This document shows positions 17,347-25,867 of a DNA stretch of 35,005 nucleotides, one piece after another. The DNA is from Dongia mobilis (lineage in GTDB: Bacteria; Pseudomonadota; Alphaproteobacteria; Dongiales; Dongiaceae): the NCBI RefSeq assembly GCF_945906275.1, contig NZ_CAMDRA010000018.1, forward strand, positions 1 to 35,005, in the 5' to 3' direction. The notes under the pieces are model-generated. The model was given only the letters and a program-made list of their open reading frames with translations, did not search any database and was not told the origin of the DNA. A program made the translations under genes and the position numbers. Each line of letters starts with the position of its first letter. Positions within the stretch are counted from its first letter, which is position 1.

Positions 17347-18412
17347 AGTTGCCGTCAAGGGGGCCGTCAAGCATTACGGCACCGTGGCCGCGTTGGACGG
17401 GGTGGATCTCACCTTCGCCGATGGCGAGTTCTTCGGCCTGTTGGGGCCCTCCGGCTCGGGCAAGACCACGTTGCTGCGTGCGATTGCCGGCTTCATCGAG
17501 CTCGACCGTGGTGAGATCCGCATCGACGGCACGGATATTTCGCGCATTCCGGTGCACCAGCGCAATATCGGCATGGTGTTCCAGAACTATGCCCTGTTCC
17601 CGCATATGAACGTGGCCGAAAACATCGCCTTCGGGCTCGACGTGCGCAGTGTCGCGGCGGCGGAAATAAAGCAGCGTGTGAGCGAGAGCCTTGATCTCGT
17701 GCGCCTCTCCGGGCTGGACCAGCGGCGGCCCAAGCAATTGTCTGGCGGGCAGCAGCAGCGCGTGGCGCTGGCACGCGCTCTGGTGACACGGCCGCAGGTG
17801 CTCCTCCTCGACGAGCCGCTGAGCGCCCTCGACAAGCATCTCCGGCAGGAGATGCAGGTCGAACTCCGCCGCATTCAGCGCCAGATCGGCATCACCACGA
17901 TCTTCGTGACCCATGACCAGGAGGAAGCGCTGACGCTCTCCGACCGGGTCGCCATCTTCAACAAGGGCCAGGTGGTGCAGGCGGGCTCCCCGCGCGCCGT
18001 CTATGAACGGCCCGTCGACCGATTTGCCGCGGGCTTCCTGGGCGAAGCGAACTTCCTCGATGGCCGGGTGAGTGTCATCGCCGGTGGCGTTGCGCGCGTG
18101 GTGCTCAGCACCGGTGGTGAAATCCTGACTCCCGCCGCGGATCTGGCTCTCAACGAAGCCGTTCTCATCGCCCTGCGTCCGGAAAAGATCAGCATCGACC
18201 CGGCACCTGCCGGTGCCGCCGCCATGCCCAACCGGATCCTGGGCACGGTGGTTGCGGCGATCTTCTCCGGCTCCAGCCTCACCTACCGCATTGCCGTGGG
18301 CGATCGCATCTTCATTGTCTTCGAACAGAATAAGAGCCGGGCGCCGTTGCCCGAACAAAGTGCTGTCATACTTGAATGGCCGACGGCCGACAACGTCGTG
18401 GTGAAACCTTGA
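17339..18412 (+). CDS. ABC transporter ATP-binding protein, PotA-like
   Basis: The ATPase subunit of the importer. Motifs: Walker A GPSGSGKTT (36-44), Q-loop FQNYALFPH (81-89), signature LSGGQ (134-138), Walker B VLLLDEP (154-160), and H-loop His192. A C-terminal TOBE domain (about residues 235-357) is marked by the GEANFLDG and ALRPEKI blocks, as in PotA, MalK and related spermidine/sugar-type ATPases. ATG 17339 is preceded by GGGGAGAGG, a strong ribosome site lying inside the end of the PotC-like gene. The gene ends at the start of the cysteine hydrolase gene (TTGA overlap if TTG 18409 is used). Confidence 0.94.
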   Translation: MSEVAVKGAVKHYGTVAALDGVDLTFADGEFFGLLGPSGSGKTTLLRAIAGFIELDRGEIRIDGTDISRIPVHQRNIGMVFQNYALFPHMNVAENIAFGLDVRSVAAAEIKQRVSESLDLVRLSGLDQRRPKQLSGGQQQRVALARALVTRPQVLLLDEPLSALDKHLRQEMQVELRRIQRQIGITTIFVTHDQEEALTLSDRVAIFNKGQVVQAGSPRAVYERPVDRFAAGFLGEANFLDGRVSVIAGGVARVVLSTGGEILTPAADLALNEAVLIALRPEKISIDPAPAGAAAMPNRILGTVVAAIFSGSSLTYRIAVGDRIFIVFEQNKSRAPLPEQSAVILEWPTADNVVVKP

Positions 18413-18999
18413 CCAAGTTGCCGCTTTCCGACCGCAGCCAGCATGTCGTCGTCGATATGCAGGAAGTCTTCGCCACCAACCCGCAATGGGGCTTTGCGGG
18501 GATCCATGCGATCGTGCCAGCGATTGCCAAGCTCGCCGCCGCCAAGCCGGCGCAGACCCTGTGGACCCGTTTCATCTCCGCCCATTCGGCGGAGCAGGCG
18601 GAAGGGTCCTGGGCGGCGCTTTATCGCCTGTGGCCGGGGGCCACACTTGAGGCCGGCGCACAGATGGACATCCTGCCATCCTTGCTGCCGCTGGTCTCCG
18701 GACCGGATGCCGTGTTCGACAAGCCGACCTATTCGGCCTTCCACAATCCGGCGTTTGTTACGCGCCTGAAACAGGGCAAGGTCGACACCCTGGTGCTCTC
18801 GGGCATCGAAACCGATGTCTGCGTGCTGGCAACCCTGCTGGAAGCGGTCGATCGCGGCTATTTCGTGGTGATGCCGGTGGATGCACTGACCAGCAGCGAC
18901 CCGGATGGCCACCGGCAGATCATGGATGTCATTCCGCGTCGCCTGAAGTCGCAGGTCTTCATCGCCAGCGTGGCCACGATCCTGGAGCAATGGTCATGA
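18409..18999 (+). CDS. Isochorismatase-family cysteine hydrolase
   Basis: A small alpha/beta hydrolase of the isochorismatase / nicotinamidase / N-carbamoylsarcosine amidase superfamily, which mainly cleaves amide, carbamoyl or vinyl-ether bonds. The catalytic triad is visible: Asp16 (VVDMQEVF), Lys105 (FDKPTYSAF) and Cys138 (ETDVCV). I use TTG 18409 (196 residues), which overlaps the ATPase stop in the same way as other junctions here; ATG 18376 would add 11 residues and overlap the ATPase gene by 37 bases. It lies between importer and glycosidase genes, so it probably acts on an amide- or carbamate-like intermediate of the imported compound. The exact reaction cannot be read from the sequence. 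Confidence 0.88.
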   Translation: MTKLPLSDRSQHVVVDMQEVFATNPQWGFAGIHAIVPAIAKLAAAKPAQTLWTRFISAHSAEQAEGSWAALYRLWPGATLEAGAQMDILPSLLPLVSGPDAVFDKPTYSAFHNPAFVTRLKQGKVDTLVLSGIETDVCVLATLLEAVDRGYFVVMPVDALTSSDPDGHRQIMDVIPRRLKSQVFIASVATILEQWS

Positions 19000-21209
19000 C
19001 CAAATCCTATCCGGATCTGCCGCCGGCGCGGCACTGGAACAGCTGGCAGAGCGAGTATCCGGCCCAAATGATGCACCTGCCGCTGGGCCTCACCGTTGCG
19101 GTCGCCGCCTATTCCGGTGCCCAGAACAGTTTCACCGATTTTCCGGCCAATAAGGGCCAGCTCACCTACGGCCCGCGCGATGTGACCGGCCGGCAGATCG
19201 GATTTACCGCGCAACATGCCGGGACGGTGTTCGACTGGCGCTGGGACCAACCCGTCGAAGGCGCCATCCGTGGTGCCTGGGTGGTCACGGATAGTGGCGA
19301 ATGGGGCCTCCGGTTCTGGCTCATGCCGGTCTTCGCCATCACCGGCCGCGACGACATCACCTGGCAGTTCGATCCCGCGAGCGGTGTGCTCAGCAGCATC
19401 ATCGATGGCCGGCATGTGGCAGCCATCGGCGACGCCATTCCTTTGATTGCGAGCTTCCACGACAGCCGCGCAGCCCTGGCCGCCGAATTCGAGCGGGAAG
19501 GTTATTTCTTCCTGGGCTCGCGCGGCACAGAGGGCCGCATTCCGGCACTCCGCTACAATCTCGACGAAACGCCGACCATGCGTTTCGCCGTCGCTGTCGG
19601 CGCCACTGCGGCCGAAGCTCTCACCCGCGCCAAGGCAGCACTCGCAGCACCCGAACCCGCCGCGCTGCCGCAGAGCCAATCGCTCGACGCCATTCGCGAC
19701 ATCGTGGGCTGGAACTCGGTCCACGATTTCATCAATGACTGGCCCTATATGAGCCTCAGCCGTACCTGGGTCGCCCAGAAGTTCGGTGGCTTCGGCCTGT
19801 GGCTCGACGACATCTTCTATCATGCGCTGGCCTCCGGCCTGCACGACACGCAGATGGCGCGCGAGAATATCAAGGCTGTCCTGGACCGCGAAACGCCCGA
19901 GGGCAATCTAGCCTGCCTGCTGACCGGTCGCGACAGCTGGATCGACCGTTCGCAATTGCCGGTCTGCTCGCTGGTGCTGTGGAAGATCTGGCAGCATACC
20001 GGCGCCGACGATCTCATCGAACTCGGCTACAGGAAGCTGCTGCGCAACCATGATTGGTGGTTCAGCCATCGCGACGGCAAGAAGCAAGGTTTGATGGGCT
20101 GGGGTACCTCGGCCGGCGTCGGCGACGGGCTCTACAAGGGCACCAAGCTCGGCGCCAAGAATGAATCCACCATGGACAATTCGCCGCTCCACGACGACAC
20201 GATCTTTGATCCCGCAAGTGGCTGTCTCGATGCTGCCGATGTCGGCCTCAATTCGATCCTGGTGGTGGATGCCGAAGTGCTGGCGGCCTGGGCCAGATCG
20301 CTGGGCGACCAGGCGACAGCCGACCGGCTGCTCACCCGTGCCAACACCTTGCGCGCCCGCATCGGTGCCGACCTGTGGGATGACAGTCGCCAGATCTTCG
20401 CCAACCGGCGCTGGTCCGGTGACTTCGTGCGCCCACTTGCCCCCACCAGCTTCTATCCGCTGCTGGCCGGGGCTGCCGATGCGCGCCAGCAGCAGGGCGT
20501 TGTTGCCATGCTCAATGATCCCAGGAAGTTCGGCGGCAAATGGCGCCTGCCGTCGATCACGCGCGATGATCCTGCCTATCATGACAATGTCTATTGGCGC
20601 GGACGCGTCTGGCCGCCGCTCAACTACCTCACCTATCAAGGCCTGAAACGTGCCGGCCTCGACGAGATGGCTGAGGCGCTGGCCGTGGATTCCGGCGAAA
20701 TCTTCAGCGCCGCCTGGACACGTCGTCAATGCCCGGAGAATTTCTCCGCCGAGACCGGCCACGGCGACGACCAGCCGGATACCGATCTCTTCTACGGCTG
20801 GGGTGCGCTCATGCCGGTCATCGCCGTTAATGAGGTGGTCGACGTGACGCCCTGGCATGGCTGGGAGTTGACGAACAAGGTGGGTGACCAGCGTGTCGGC
20901 CCGTTGAACGCCTTCAACGGTCGCAGCACCGTGATCGAGATCAATGACGGCCGCCTGTCACTGGCATTGAACGACCGGCGCATCTTCACCACCGATATCC
21001 CTGGCCGCTTCCGACATGTCGAAATCACAGCAGCGCGTCTTGCCTTTGAACCGCCGCTTGCCGGCGGTCGGGTGTTCGTGCCCGGCAAGGTCGGGCGCGT
21101 CCATTACGGCGCCGGTACGCTTGCTGGCAAACCGATCGGCGATGAAACGGTGATCGACCTCCCGGCCGTGACCGCGCGCCAGCTCTGCGTCATCGAGCTT
21201 GTGCCATGA
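18996..21209 (+). CDS. Cytosolic glycoside hydrolase of the MGH1/GH63-like (alpha/alpha)6-barrel type
   Basis: A 737-residue predicted glycosidase. After an N-terminal beta-sandwich-like region (to about residue 225), the C-terminal part matches the (alpha/alpha)6 barrel shared by GH63 glucosidases, mannosylglycerate hydrolases and trehalases. It has the acid motif NESTMDNSP with Asp394, a YWRGRVWPPLNYL block, and a likely base Glu581 in CPENFSAETG. The role of Asp394 and Glu581 is inferred by analogy with GH63. No signal peptide is present, so it should act in the cytoplasm on an imported glycoside. ATG 18996 overlaps the preceding stop (ATGA) and has GGAG eight bases upstream; ATG 18990 is also in frame. 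It is followed by a sugar kinase gene overlapping by 4 bases. Linkage and sugar are unknown. Confidence 0.85.
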   Translation: MTKSYPDLPPARHWNSWQSEYPAQMMHLPLGLTVAVAAYSGAQNSFTDFPANKGQLTYGPRDVTGRQIGFTAQHAGTVFDWRWDQPVEGAIRGAWVVTDSGEWGLRFWLMPVFAITGRDDITWQFDPASGVLSSIIDGRHVAAIGDAIPLIASFHDSRAALAAEFEREGYFFLGSRGTEGRIPALRYNLDETPTMRFAVAVGATAAEALTRAKAALAAPEPAALPQSQSLDAIRDIVGWNSVHDFINDWPYMSLSRTWVAQKFGGFGLWLDDIFYHALASGLHDTQMARENIKAVLDRETPEGNLACLLTGRDSWIDRSQLPVCSLVLWKIWQHTGADDLIELGYRKLLRNHDWWFSHRDGKKQGLMGWGTSAGVGDGLYKGTKLGAKNESTMDNSPLHDDTIFDPASGCLDAADVGLNSILVVDAEVLAAWARSLGDQATADRLLTRANTLRARIGADLWDDSRQIFANRRWSGDFVRPLAPTSFYPLLAGAADARQQQGVVAMLNDPRKFGGKWRLPSITRDDPAYHDNVYWRGRVWPPLNYLTYQGLKRAGLDEMAEALAVDSGEIFSAAWTRRQCPENFSAETGHGDDQPDTDLFYGWGALMPVIAVNEVVDVTPWHGWELTNKVGDQRVGPLNAFNGRSTVIEINDGRLSLALNDRRIFTTDIPGRFRHVEITAARLAFEPPLAGGRVFVPGKVGRVHYGAGTLAGKPIGDETVIDLPAVTARQLCVIELVP

Positions 21210-22129
21210 TCGTCGTCTTTGGCTCGCTCAATGTCGATGTGATGATCGCGGTCGATCATCTGCCGCTGCCGGGCGAGACCGTGCTGGGGCCTGGCTACCA
21301 GTTGACCGCCGGCGGCAAGGGCGGCAACCAGGCGTTGGCGGCCGCACGCGCCGGGGCCGAGGTCAAGATGATCGGCTGCATCGGCGGCGATCCCCTCGCC
21401 GAAACGGCGCTCACGGATTTGCGCGAAGCCGGCGTCGATCTCTCGACCCTCACCAAAGTGGCCGATCCGACTGGGCTTGCCGCCATTTGCGTGGACAAGC
21501 TCGGTGAAAATCACGTCGTGGTGGCGTCGGGCGCCAACCGCCAGACGAAATCGGCACAGTTTCCGGACAATCTGCTCGGGCCCAGCGCGCTCATCGTCCT
21601 GCAGATGGAAGTGCCACTCGCCGAAAACTGGGCGCTCATCCGCCGCGCCAAGGAGAAGGGCGCCCGCATCCTCCTCAACGCGGCTCCCGCCGCGGCCATT
21701 CCAGCGGATATCCTGGGCCTGCTCGACTGGCTGATCGTCAATGAGAACGAGGCGAAACAGATCGCCGGCGCCTTGGACATCAAGACTGATGATGCCCGTA
21801 TTGCCGCGCAAGCTTTGGCCAAGACGCGCGGGACGACGGTCATCGTTACCTTGGGTGCCGCGGGTGCTGCCGCTTATCTCGGCAAAGGCGGCGGGTTCAG
21901 CGTCGGCGCCTTGCCGATCCGGCCGGTCGATACGGTGGGTGCCGGCGATTCCTTCGTCGGCGGCTTTGCCGCCGCCACTGATCGCGGCCACACGCTCAGC
22001 GACGCGCTGCGCTATGCGTCGGTCGGCGGCGCGCTCGCCTGCCTGAAACCCGGCGCCCAGCCGAGCCTGCCGCTGCTGGCGGCGATCGAAGGTCGGTTGG
22101 CGGATTTGCCGGCGGTCAACGCGATCTGA
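21206..22129 (+). CDS. Ribokinase-like PfkB-family sugar kinase
   Basis: A PfkB-fold kinase of 307 residues resembling ribokinase, which phosphorylates a pentose at O5 with ATP. The N-terminal FGSLNVDVMIAVDHLPLPGET and the GGKGGNQALAAARAG motif (about 34-49) are characteristic of ribokinase. The C-terminal anion-hole motif DTVGAGDSFVGG carries the catalytic base Asp248. The start ATG overlaps the glycosidase stop (ATGA, 21206-21209). As the last gene of the operon it probably phosphorylates the sugar freed by the glycosidase. No ribose transporter or RbsD accompanies it, so the sugar may not be ribose. Confidence 0.92.
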   Translation: MIVVFGSLNVDVMIAVDHLPLPGETVLGPGYQLTAGGKGGNQALAAARAGAEVKMIGCIGGDPLAETALTDLREAGVDLSTLTKVADPTGLAAICVDKLGENHVVVASGANRQTKSAQFPDNLLGPSALIVLQMEVPLAENWALIRRAKEKGARILLNAAPAAAIPADILGLLDWLIVNENEAKQIAGALDIKTDDARIAAQALAKTRGTTVIVTLGAAGAAAYLGKGGGFSVGALPIRPVDTVGAGDSFVGGFAAATDRGHTLSDALRYASVGGALACLKPGAQPSLPLLAAIEGRLADLPAVNAI

Positions 22130-22132
22130 CGA

Positions 22133-23614
22133 TTACGTGTTCCGCAGACTCAGCGGATAGAGCGTCTTCGGTGCGTGCTTGAAATTGTAGTGGTCAAGCG
22201 TCACCCCCGCCGGTCCCGGCGCATCGCATTCGATGATGGCGCGGGTGAGCGGCGTGAAGCCGGCGCGGAAATGATTCTTTGCCTTCACGCAGAGCAGGCC
22301 GACCTTGGCAAGGTCGATGCCGTGCAAGGTGAAGTAGGCCGGATCATGCGGCGTCTGGCAGGAGGTGGTGACGATCACCTTGATGCCTTCGACCTCGAAC
22401 AGTGCCGTGTTGCCGACATCGACGGCAAGATTGTTCTCATAGGGGCCGACATTGCGGAACTTGCCGTCGGTGAGCGCCAGGACCTTGGCGCCGATGCGCA
22501 CCGGGGCGCCGAAAATCGAGGTGACGCGGCCACCGAAGGCGACATCCAGCGTGGCACCAATACCAGCGAGCCGCGCTTCGGCCACCAGTTCCGGATCCCA
22601 GAAGAAGGCGAAGACGCAAGGGACTGGCGGTCTTGCATCGAGCAATGCACGAAACAAGGTGGGCGTGTCGCCGATCCCGCCGGAAAGCGGGTTGTCGGCG
22701 GGATCCGTGATCGCCGCGGGCTTCTCGCCGGGAAGGGCCAGCGCCTGTGCGATGGCCTCACTGGGTGAGGGCGGCCTGGCTTCGAAGCGCGCCTGCCTTG
22801 CCGCCATCTCCGCCGCCAGGGCATGTGCCGCGCGCTGCGCCAGCATCCGGTCGCCATCGGTGAACACCATGGCGGTCGGCCCGGCAAAGGGGGAATCGCC
22901 ATAGGCAAAGCCACCGAACACGGTCGCTTCCAGGATGCCGGGCTCGGCGCGCCATGCGGCCGCCAGCTTCGCCATTTCGGCCATCGGCCCATCGGTCGTG
23001 CGCATGTTGAAACTGGTATAGATCGCCGGCACCTTGGCGATGGCGCCGACCGGCCTGATCTGGCCTTCGGCGAGCGCTGTCAACAATTCCAGGGCGCGCG
23101 CCGCCGTTGCATCCATGTCGATATGTGGATAGGTCTTGTAACCAGTGGCGACATCGAGGAGCGCGATCATCGCCGGGCCGATATTGGCATGAAGATCGAA
23201 GCTGGCGGCGAGCGGCGTCTTGCCGATGATCACCCGCACATCCTCAAGAAGTTCCAGTTCCGGCGTCGGGTTGCCGCAGGTGACCATGGCGCCATGCAGC
23301 GACAGATAGACAGCGTCCCACTTCTGCTGCTGCAGCCCATCGAGGATATCGGCGCGGATGGCGGCATAGGCATCGTCGGTCACTGGCCCGCCGGGCGGTG
23401 CCGCAGCGCAGCGCAGGTAGGTCACCTCCCAATCGGGATGCGCCTCGGCAAAGGCGATGACGGCGCCGATTTCAGTGGCCGTATTGCGATAAAGCGTAAC
23501 CGCCGCGTCGCCCACGGCCCATTCGCGCGCCTGGAAGATATCAAGGCCGGTGGTGATGGGAGAGAAGGAATTGCCCTCATACCACAGCCGCGCAACCGCC
23601 AGCTTCTTCTTCAT
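22133..23614 (-). CDS. M81-family (MlrC-like) metallopeptidase
   Basis: A member of the M81 / MlrC family, named from the linear-microcystin-degrading peptidase of sphingomonads; most relatives in other bacteria have unknown substrates. Typical features are the N-terminal ARLWYEGNSFSP (usually xxxxHETNTFSP), SLHGAM, FDLHAN and TYPHIDM. The DLH and HID residues are the likely metal ligands. ATG 23614 is chosen because it places the conserved first strand at the N terminus (493 residues); the frame is open to 23680 with further ATGs. It has no signal peptide. It converges on the ribokinase gene (3 bases between stops) and is divergent from the flavoprotein gene, so it could belong functionally to either. 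Confidence 0.9.
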   Translation of the reverse strand: MKKKLAVARLWYEGNSFSPITTGLDIFQAREWAVGDAAVTLYRNTATEIGAVIAFAEAHPDWEVTYLRCAAAPPGGPVTDDAYAAIRADILDGLQQQKWDAVYLSLHGAMVTCGNPTPELELLEDVRVIIGKTPLAASFDLHANIGPAMIALLDVATGYKTYPHIDMDATAARALELLTALAEGQIRPVGAIAKVPAIYTSFNMRTTDGPMAEMAKLAAAWRAEPGILEATVFGGFAYGDSPFAGPTAMVFTDGDRMLAQRAAHALAAEMAARQARFEARPPSPSEAIAQALALPGEKPAAITDPADNPLSGGIGDTPTLFRALLDARPPVPCVFAFFWDPELVAEARLAGIGATLDVAFGGRVTSIFGAPVRIGAKVLALTDGKFRNVGPYENNLAVDVGNTALFEVEGIKVIVTTSCQTPHDPAYFTLHGIDLAKVGLLCVKAKNHFRAGFTPLTRAIIECDAPGPAGVTLDHYNFKHAPKTLYPLSLRNT

Positions 23615-23757
23615 CGCACCGGTTTCTTCTTCATTGCATCTGACAGTCATTCCCACGATCAGGCCCACGAACAGGGACAAAAATTAGCCTATGGGGCGGC
23701 TTGCGTCCATCTCCCACCCCCGTCTAAAGTCCGGCCAACATCAGGCAGGGGGAAAAG

Positions 23758-25824
23758 ATGGCCCGCGACCCACGTTACGATATTCTGTTCGAACCGGTGA
23801 AGATCGGGCCCGTGACCGCCCGCAACCGCTTCTTCCAGGTGCCGCATTGCAACGGCATGGGCCATCAGCATCCCCAGGGCCATGCCGCCATGCGGGGCAT
23901 GAAGGCCGAGGGCGGCTGGGCGGTGGTGGCGACCGAGGAATGCGAGATCCATCCGTCCGGCGATGTGACGCCCTATGTCGAGGCGCGCATCTGGGACGAT
24001 CACGACATTCCCTATCTTTCCATGATGACCGAAGCCGTGCATTGTCACGGCTCGCTGGCGGCGGTCGAGCTTGTGCATAACGGGCCCAGCTCATCCAACC
24101 TCTACAGCCGCGAAGTGCCGATCGGCCCCAGCCACCAGCCGACCAATTACTATCCGTTCCAGGCGCGCGCCATGGACCGGGAGGATATCCGCAACTATCG
24201 CCGCTGGCACCGCGACGCGGCCGTCCGCGCGAAGAAAGCCGGCTTCGATATCGTCTATGTCTATGCGGGTCACGATCTTTCCTTGCCGATGCATTTCCTG
24301 CAGAAGCGGCGCAACCAGCGGACCGACGAGTATGGCGGCAGCCTCGAGAACCGCGTGCGCCTGTTCCGCGAACTGATCGAGGAGGCGAAATCGGCCGTGG
24401 GCGACACCTGCGGCATCGCCGTCCGTTTCGCGGTCGAGGAGATGATGGGCGATGACGGCGTCTCGATCGAGGGCGAGGCGAAGGACATCGTCGCCATGCT
24501 GGCCGATCTGCCCGACCTCTGGGACGTCAACCTCTCCAACTGGAAATATGATTCCCAGACCTCGCGCTTTGCCGAAGAAGGCTATCAGGAACCCTTCACG
24601 GCCTTCGTGAAGAAGTTGACCAGCAAGCCCGTCGTAGGTGTGGGGCGCTATACCTCGCCCGACCGCATGGTGTCGCTGATCAGGAAGGGTGTGCTCGACA
24701 TGATCGGCGCCGCCCGGCCGTCGATCGCCGATCCCTATCTCCCGAAGAAGATCGAGGAAGGACGGATCGAAGACATCCGCGAATGCATCGGCTGCAACAT
24801 CTGCATCACTGGCGACATGACCATCACACCGCTCCGCTGCACGCAGAACCCGACCATGGGCGAGGAATGGCGCAAGGGCTGGCATCCTGAGATCATCCCG
24901 GCCAAGGCGTCCAATGACCGCGTGCTCATCGTCGGTGGCGGTCCAGCCGGCCTCGAAGCCGCGCGCGCCCTTGGCCTGCGCGGCTATGAGGTGGCGCTCG
25001 CCGAAGGCTCGACGGAGCTCGGCGGCCGCGTGAACAAGGAATCGCGCCTGCCCGGCCTCTCCGCCTGGGGCCGCGTGCGCGACTATCGTCTGGGCCAAAT
25101 TGGCAAGATGAGCAATGTCGACACCTATCTCGACAGCCGCATGACGGTCGCCAACATCCTGGAACAGGGGTTCGAGCGCGTGGTTCTGGCAACCGGCTGC
25201 CATTGGCGCAAGGACGGGGTGGGTCGCTCCCACGCCCGCGCCATTCCGGGCCTCGACGGCGCCAATGTCTTCTCGCCCGACGACATCATGGAAGGCCGCC
25301 TGCCGCCCAGCGGCACGGTCCTGGTCTATGACGACGACATGTTCTATCTCGCTGGTGTGCTGGCGGAAAAGCTCGCCAAGGCCGGTCTCGACGTCGTCTA
25401 TGTGACGCCGGGCGATACGGCATCGAGCTGGACCGCGAACACACTCGAAGTCCTCTTCATCAACAAGCGCCTGCGCGCGCTTGGCATCCGCGTCATCACC
25501 GCCCATGACCTCGTCGAGGTGAAGGCCGGCGTGGCACAGCTCGATTCCGCCTATGGCGAGAAGCCGCATTTCATCGCCATCGACGCCGTAGTGCCGGTAA
25601 CAGCACGCCTGCCGGAAGAGGCGCTCTATCACGCCCTGATGGCCAATCCCAATGCACTCAAGGATGCCGGCATCAAATCGGTGACCCGCATCGGCGATTG
25701 CCTCGCCCCCGGCCTCATCGCCTACGCCGTCTATGCTGGTCACCGCTATGCGCGGGAACTGGATACAAACGACACCAACGAAGTGAAGTTCCGGCGACCG
25801 CTGCCGATCATGGCGACGTCGTAA
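23758..25824 (+). CDS. TMADH-family Fe-S flavoprotein amine dehydrogenase (histamine dehydrogenase-like active site)
   Basis: A 688-residue flavoprotein of the trimethylamine/dimethylamine/histamine dehydrogenase group, which oxidises an amine and passes electrons to ETF or another acceptor. Domains in order: Old-Yellow-Enzyme barrel (1-340), 4Fe-4S ligands Cys343, Cys346, Cys349 and Cys361, then an FAD/ADP-type Rossmann domain (VLIVGGGPAGLEAAR). Cys31 in QVPHCNG matches the cysteine that binds FMN covalently in TMADH. Tyr169, His172 and Asp265 match its catalytic residues. The substrate cage differs: TMADH Tyr60 is Glu61 and Trp355 is Asp353, while Trp264 is kept as Trp262. An Asp at the last position is a histamine dehydrogenase trait. 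Some relatives act on N-methylproline, so the substrate is open. A purine-rich stretch (GGGGGAAAAG) precedes ATG 23758. No ETF genes are nearby. Confidence 0.9.
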   Translation: MARDPRYDILFEPVKIGPVTARNRFFQVPHCNGMGHQHPQGHAAMRGMKAEGGWAVVATEECEIHPSGDVTPYVEARIWDDHDIPYLSMMTEAVHCHGSLAAVELVHNGPSSSNLYSREVPIGPSHQPTNYYPFQARAMDREDIRNYRRWHRDAAVRAKKAGFDIVYVYAGHDLSLPMHFLQKRRNQRTDEYGGSLENRVRLFRELIEEAKSAVGDTCGIAVRFAVEEMMGDDGVSIEGEAKDIVAMLADLPDLWDVNLSNWKYDSQTSRFAEEGYQEPFTAFVKKLTSKPVVGVGRYTSPDRMVSLIRKGVLDMIGAARPSIADPYLPKKIEEGRIEDIRECIGCNICITGDMTITPLRCTQNPTMGEEWRKGWHPEIIPAKASNDRVLIVGGGPAGLEAARALGLRGYEVALAEGSTELGGRVNKESRLPGLSAWGRVRDYRLGQIGKMSNVDTYLDSRMTVANILEQGFERVVLATGCHWRKDGVGRSHARAIPGLDGANVFSPDDIMEGRLPPSGTVLVYDDDMFYLAGVLAEKLAKAGLDVVYVTPGDTASSWTANTLEVLFINKRLRALGIRVITAHDLVEVKAGVAQLDSAYGEKPHFIAIDAVVPVTARLPEEALYHALMANPNALKDAGIKSVTRIGDCLAPGLIAYAVYAGHRYARELDTNDTNEVKFRRPLPIMATS

Positions 25825-25867
25825 GAAGCCTTGCCGCCATTCGGCGGAAACGGAAGGCATGCATCCC

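Noticed and set aside
14479-18412. A plain putrescine/spermidine importer (PotABCD)
   Set aside because: The family match is good, but the attached hydrolase, glycosidase and kinase make polyamine uptake alone an incomplete explanation, so no pot gene symbols were assigned.
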